Part shown: piece after piece, positions 60,129 through 64,000 of the stretch | How the letters are laid out: each line of letters begins with the position of its first letter | Position numbering within the stretch: the stretch's first letter is position 1 | From: Arminella tubonensis | GTDB taxonomy: Bacteria > Pseudomonadota > Alphaproteobacteria > Rhizobiales > Rhizobiaceae | Assembly (NCBI RefSeq): GCF_003240585.1 | Contig: NZ_PCDP01000038.1 | Span: forward strand, 124,001-188,000 | Reading direction: 5' to 3' | DNA: 64,000 bases | Notes under the pieces: generated by a model | Told to the model about the DNA's origin: nothing | The model's input: the letters and a program-made list of their open reading frames with translations, nothing else | Databases searched by the model: none | Position numbers and translations under genes: made by a program

Positions 60129-63100
60129 ATGAGCGGATCGCGTTCAATTCCTCCTACAAGCGACAGGACATCCCTGGATGCCTTGAGCCGGACGATCGAG
60201 GGTCTCGAGGCCCGGATCGAAGGACTGATGGGGTCATCCGCAAGCATGCGCGACCCGCGCCAGCCGCCGCTGCCCGACAGAGCCGCGATACCGGAACGTA
60301 CACCTCGCGCAGAGCGCAATCCGATTGACGGACGCGACTACCAAAGGCCGGAGCCGGACACCCGACCCGATCCTCTCGCGGAAATCCGCAACCGCCAGCG
60401 CGTCCTCGAGGCCAGCCGCGAGCGTGACCACGCCCGCCGCGAGGAGGCTGCCTTCCAGGAACGGCTGCCGCTTGCTGCGAGATCCACGCCATTACCCGCG
60501 CAGCGCGCCGCTGCTCCAGCCCATGACGCGATGACAGAGATCGCCCAGGCGCTGATCGGTCTGCGCCAGGATCTGAAACAGGACATCGCCGAAGGCGTTG
60601 CCCGGGAGATGGGTGCCCTCCGCGCCGAGATCCGCAATATCAAGACGAACGCGGAGGACCACAACTTCGCCGAAGACGTTCGTGCCGACATGGCGCGGCT
60701 GGCCGACAGCATCAACCAGCTCGGCGTCCATGCCGGGCAGCCGGAGACAACGGGCCTCAAGGCGGAATTCGAGGAACTGCGCTCGCTGATGGACGGGCTT
60801 GCCCGCGAGGCATCCGTGCGTGGCATGGAAAGCCGCTGGGACGGGCTCGAGGAACGGCTGCATGCGATCGACACCACTGATCTGCAGGAAGAGCTCGTTT
60901 CGCTCGCCTATCGCCTCGATGACATGAAGCGCCAGCTCGGCGGCATGGGCGAAAGCCCCATGGTGCAGGCGCTCGAGGGAAAACTGATCGCGATCGCTAC
61001 GGCGATGGAGCAGTTCAGCGATCTGATACTGCCGCATGACCGCGCGATGATCGAACAGTTCTCATCGCTCGATACGCGGCTCGACGAGATCAGCCGCGCC
61101 ATCGTCGCGACCGGACGCACGGCGGCAAGCGCTGCCGATCCAATGCTCGCCCAGCGCCTTGAAGGCCGGCTCACGGGACTTGCGGAACAGATCGACCTGA
61201 TGAGCAGCGAGGCGCAGCGCCGCCAGCAGCCAACGGAAGATCTCGCCAGCCGGATCGAAGCGCTGACCTTGCGCATCGAGGAAATGTCCCATGCCGAAGC
61301 CGCTTCCAAACTGGAAGAACGCCTCGACCAGCTCTCCTTCCTGATGGAGCGGTCGCAGAAGGTTGCAGCACCGCAGCCGGAATTGACCGGCTACCTCTCC
61401 GACATCTCCCGCAAGATCGATGCCCTCGACCAGGGCTCCGTCAACGACGTCCTGTCAGAGAGGCTGGAATATCTCGCTCGCCGCATCGACGAGATCGATT
61501 TCCATCCGGCCGCCCCTGCTCCCCTGCCCGCCATCGACGACGGCGCCATGCAGCGCATCGAGGGCCGGCTGTCCGATATCGTCGCACGGCTGGAGGAAAG
61601 CACCGCAGCCCCTCCGACCGACACGCAGGCGATGCGCAATCTCGAAGAGCAGATTTCGCATCTGTCCTTGCTGATGAGCGAGCCGCGCGACAGTGTCGAC
61701 AGCTTTCCGGCCGAATTCGATCGTCGCATGAATGCGATCGAAGACTATATGACCACCAACGACGAATATATCATCGAGGCTGCGCGCCAGGCGGCCGAGG
61801 CCGTGGTCCAGGCCTATTCACGCAACGGCGCCATGAGCGGTTCGGCCCCCGAGGGCGAACTCTCGGCGCTGACGGCGCTTGCCGAGGACCTGCGTCATCT
61901 TGAAGACCTCAGCCGCAGCAGCGACGAGCGCACGCACCGGACCTTCGAAGCGCTGCACGATACGCTTGTGCAGATCGCCAACAGGCTCGATCGCATGGAG
62001 ACGCGCGCACCTGCCCCACGCATGCCGGCGGCCGAGTACAGGCCCGAGCCGTTCGAATATGCGGACACGCAGGCCCTTGCGGCACGAGCTTCGGCAGCCG
62101 CACCAGCATCGAGCAGGGCGGCCCCCATCATCCGCACGTCGCCACCGGCAGATGCGCCTTCGGCACGCGAACCCGAAATTACGGGCGAACCGCTCGACGA
62201 AGCCGCAAAGGCCGAGATAAAGGCAACCGTCAGCCAGGAAGTCGGCAAGGCCAGCCTGTTTGCCGGTCTTGGAAAGCGCTTCCGGCCGGCACGCAAGGCC
62301 GAGGCTGCGACCCCGGTGGGCCGATCGGTCATCGACCCGGCACCGTCGATCGATCCCGTCGACGTCATGCCGCATGAGGAAGACAACCAGCCGCTGGAGC
62401 CGGGCTCCGGCGCACCTGACATCAAGAAGATCCTCGAGCGGGTGCGCGCCAGCCAGACTGCCGCGCGCAACGGCAGCGGCAAGCCGCAGAGCGAAAACGA
62501 GCGCGCCGACTATATCGCCGCCGCCCGCCGCGCCGCCCAGGCTGCAGCCGTCGAGGTCGATCAGACGCAGCGGACCTCGCCGGTCGCCGCGGATACCAGT
62601 AAAAGAGGCGGCAGCGCCTTCTCGCGCTATCGTCGTCCGATCCTGCTCGCCGTCGGCGCGGCACTCCTGGCGATCATGGCCTTTCCGCTTGTGCACACAC
62701 TGACCCACGGCCAGAAGGCGCCCCCGCCGCCGGCCGACGTTTCGATGAACAGTCCAGCAATCGAGGAGCAGGCCGCCAATACTGTCGCAACCGAGCAGAA
62801 GGCAGCGCCTGTCGACGTGGCAGCTGTCGAGGCGCCTGCCGTGGTAACTCAGGCTGAGCCCCCAACGGCACCAGCGGCGGCCCCTGCGACCGACGGCGAT
62901 CAACTCTCTGCGGCCGCACCGCCCAGCGATGCCGGCGACAAGCCGGTATCGAACGCTGCGCCGGCTCCGACGACGGACGCCCCGGCAGCCGTGCAGAGCG
63001 ATGCTAGCGCCGGCGCACCCGCTGCTTCAGCTTCAGCCCCGGCAGATCCGGCACCGGCCCAGACCGCCGGCATCTCCGTTCCGGACACGATCCAGCCGCC

Positions 63101-63932
63101 GTCGCTTGCCGACGCCGCGCGCAAGGGCGATCCGCTGGCGCTTTTCCAGATCGGTGCAATGTTCACCGACGGGCGCGGCGTGCCGACCGACCTCAAGCAG
63201 GCGGCAAGCTGGTACCAGATGTCTGCCGACAAGGGACTGGCACCTGCGCAGTATCGCCTTGCCAGCATGTATGAGAAGGGCAACGGGGTCGACCGCGACC
63301 TTGCCAAGGCCAAGCAATATTACCAGCAGGCCTCCGACCAGGGTAACGCCAGCGCCATGCATAACCTGGCTGTCCTCTTCGCCTCCGGCGCCGTCGGCCC
63401 GCAGGATTACCCGACCGCTGCGAACTGGTTCATCAAGGCCGCCAATTTCGGCGTCTCGGACAGCCAGTTCAACCTGGCCATCCTCTATGCCCGTGGCAAC
63501 GGCGTGAAGCAGGACCTCGGCGAATCCTACAAATGGTTCGCGATTGCCGCCAAGGGTGGCGACAAGGATGCGGCGCAGAAGCGCGACGAAGTGGCCAACG
63601 CCATGAAGCCGGACCAGCTTGCCGCCGCCCGCGCGCAGGTCGACCTCTGGAAGCCGCAGCCGCTCGACCCGAAGGCCAACGGTGTCAACATTCCCGACGA
63701 ATGGGGCGGCAAGGGCGTCCACACCGCCTCGATCGACATGAAGAAGGCGATCCGCAACATCCAGGCCATTCTCAACAATAACGGCTTCGACGCCGGGGCA
63801 CCTGATGGAGAAATGGGCGCAAAGACCGTGACCGCGCTCAAGAGCTTCCAGAAGTCGGTGGGCCTCGAGCCGGACGGCAAAGTGACCGACGCGGTCGTCA
63901 AGCAATTGCTGGCACGCAATAAGAAGGCCTGA
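60129..63932 (+). CDS. podJ: Polar organising protein PodJ
   Basis: PodJ marks the new cell pole and directs pole maturation and division in Caulobacter and Agrobacterium. From the ATG at 60129 the 1267-residue product starts 'MSGSRSIPPTSDRTSLDAL'; an in-frame start at 59940 would add 63 less convincing residues. It has a long coiled-coil, Glu/Arg-rich cytoplasmic part (about residues 15-640), a variable linker, one membrane span ('ILLAVGAALLAIMAF', near 838), a Pro/Ala-rich periplasmic stretch, four or so Sel1 repeats (about 1000-1155) and a C-terminal peptidoglycan-binding domain (about 1204-1267, 'IQAILNNNGFDAGAPDGEMG'). Length is close to Agrobacterium PodJ. Confidence 0.87.
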   Translation: MSGSRSIPPTSDRTSLDALSRTIEGLEARIEGLMGSSASMRDPRQPPLPDRAAIPERTPRAERNPIDGRDYQRPEPDTRPDPLAEIRNRQRVLEASRERDHARREEAAFQERLPLAARSTPLPAQRAAAPAHDAMTEIAQALIGLRQDLKQDIAEGVAREMGALRAEIRNIKTNAEDHNFAEDVRADMARLADSINQLGVHAGQPETTGLKAEFEELRSLMDGLAREASVRGMESRWDGLEERLHAIDTTDLQEELVSLAYRLDDMKRQLGGMGESPMVQALEGKLIAIATAMEQFSDLILPHDRAMIEQFSSLDTRLDEISRAIVATGRTAASAADPMLAQRLEGRLTGLAEQIDLMSSEAQRRQQPTEDLASRIEALTLRIEEMSHAEAASKLEERLDQLSFLMERSQKVAAPQPELTGYLSDISRKIDALDQGSVNDVLSERLEYLARRIDEIDFHPAAPAPLPAIDDGAMQRIEGRLSDIVARLEESTAAPPTDTQAMRNLEEQISHLSLLMSEPRDSVDSFPAEFDRRMNAIEDYMTTNDEYIIEAARQAAEAVVQAYSRNGAMSGSAPEGELSALTALAEDLRHLEDLSRSSDERTHRTFEALHDTLVQIANRLDRMETRAPAPRMPAAEYRPEPFEYADTQALAARASAAAPASSRAAPIIRTSPPADAPSAREPEITGEPLDEAAKAEIKATVSQEVGKASLFAGLGKRFRPARKAEAATPVGRSVIDPAPSIDPVDVMPHEEDNQPLEPGSGAPDIKKILERVRASQTAARNGSGKPQSENERADYIAAARRAAQAAAVEVDQTQRTSPVAADTSKRGGSAFSRYRRPILLAVGAALLAIMAFPLVHTLTHGQKAPPPPADVSMNSPAIEEQAANTVATEQKAAPVDVAAVEAPAVVTQAEPPTAPAAAPATDGDQLSAAAPPSDAGDKPVSNAAPAPTTDAPAAVQSDASAGAPAASASAPADPAPAQTAGISVPDTIQPPSLADAARKGDPLALFQIGAMFTDGRGVPTDLKQAASWYQMSADKGLAPAQYRLASMYEKGNGVDRDLAKAKQYYQQASDQGNASAMHNLAVLFASGAVGPQDYPTAANWFIKAANFGVSDSQFNLAILYARGNGVKQDLGESYKWFAIAAKGGDKDAAQKRDEVANAMKPDQLAAARAQVDLWKPQPLDPKANGVNIPDEWGGKGVHTASIDMKKAIRNIQAILNNNGFDAGAPDGEMGAKTVTALKSFQKSVGLEPDGKVTDAVVKQLLARNKKA

Positions 63933-63954
63933 GGCCGAGAGCAAACGATATCCG

Positions 63955-63990
63955 AAAGGCCCGGTGCGAAAACCTCGCGCCGGGCCTTTT
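63955..63990 (+). terminator. Rho-independent terminator after podJ
   Basis: A GC-rich stem (AAAGGCCCGG at 63955-63964, CCGGGCCTTT at 63980-63989) ends in TTTT, 23 bases after the podJ stop. Confidence 0.85.
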
Positions 63991-64000
63991 GCCGTCTGGC

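Overview
The window is a chromosomal segment of an alphaproteobacterium of the family Rhizobiaceae, most likely Rhizobium or a close relative. Three things point there: the rhizobial flagellar/chemotaxis gene order (icpA-cheS-cheY1-cheA-cheW-cheR-cheB-cheY2-cheD-cheT, fliF, visNR, then motA-fliM-fliN-fliG-flhB facing away from flgF-fliI...flgBC-fliE-flgGAI-motE-flgH-fliL-fliP); a PodJ-type polar organiser; and several short palindromic elements that look like rhizobial intergenic repeats. The DNA is GC-rich throughout and no stretch looks foreign. I saw no tRNA, rRNA, CRISPR array, insertion sequence or prophage.

Layout. 1-651: 3' end of a SPINDLY/O-GlcNAc-transferase-like gene. 719-9914 (minus): rod, hook-basal-body, ring and export genes, plus one membrane-anchored protein of unknown role next to fliI. 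10155-15343 (plus): stator motA, C-ring genes fliM/fliN/fliG, export gene flhB and an uncharacterised gene. 15391-16885 (minus): visR and visN, which encode the LuxR-type pair that in Sinorhizobium sits at the top of the motility cascade. 17407-19089 (minus): fliF. 19245-27702 (minus): a complete chemotaxis operon, headed by a cytoplasmic globin-type receptor and ending with cheT. It has two CheY proteins and no CheZ, so signal termination would use a CheY1 phosphate sink helped by CheS and CheT.

28405-49777 is a housekeeping and accessory stretch: a GT39 membrane glycosyltransferase, a tiny XRE regulator facing a CPA2 antiporter, a fused SecDF translocase subunit, an SMP-30 lactonase-like protein, a UvrD-type helicase, two valine-catabolism genes (3-hydroxyisobutyrate dehydrogenase and 3-hydroxyisobutyryl-CoA hydrolase), a GGDEF-EAL protein, galE, an aminotransferase, mscL and a transporter-fused hybrid histidine kinase. 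49861-51774 is rich in palindromic and direct repeats around a small Cys-rich protein and a glyoxalase-fold protein. 51775-57201 (minus) is a fatty-acid beta-oxidation set (acyl-CoA dehydrogenase, thiolase, FadJ-like bifunctional enzyme) behind a perfect 11-bp inverted repeat that looks like an operator. The window closes with an APH-family kinase, a PLP decarboxylase and podJ.

Nothing here is clearly a whole new system. The best leads are: the 3' end of icpA, where an overlapping frame with its own ribosome-binding site bridges icpA and cheS; the loss of the expected haem ligand in IcpA; two uncharacterised proteins inside the flagellar cluster (one with a PilP/GspC-like tail); a run of hairpins at 50380-50548; a three-copy repeat cluster at 51192-51659; and the operator at 57265-57294. 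All assignments come from reading the sequence and from family knowledge; no database search was run.
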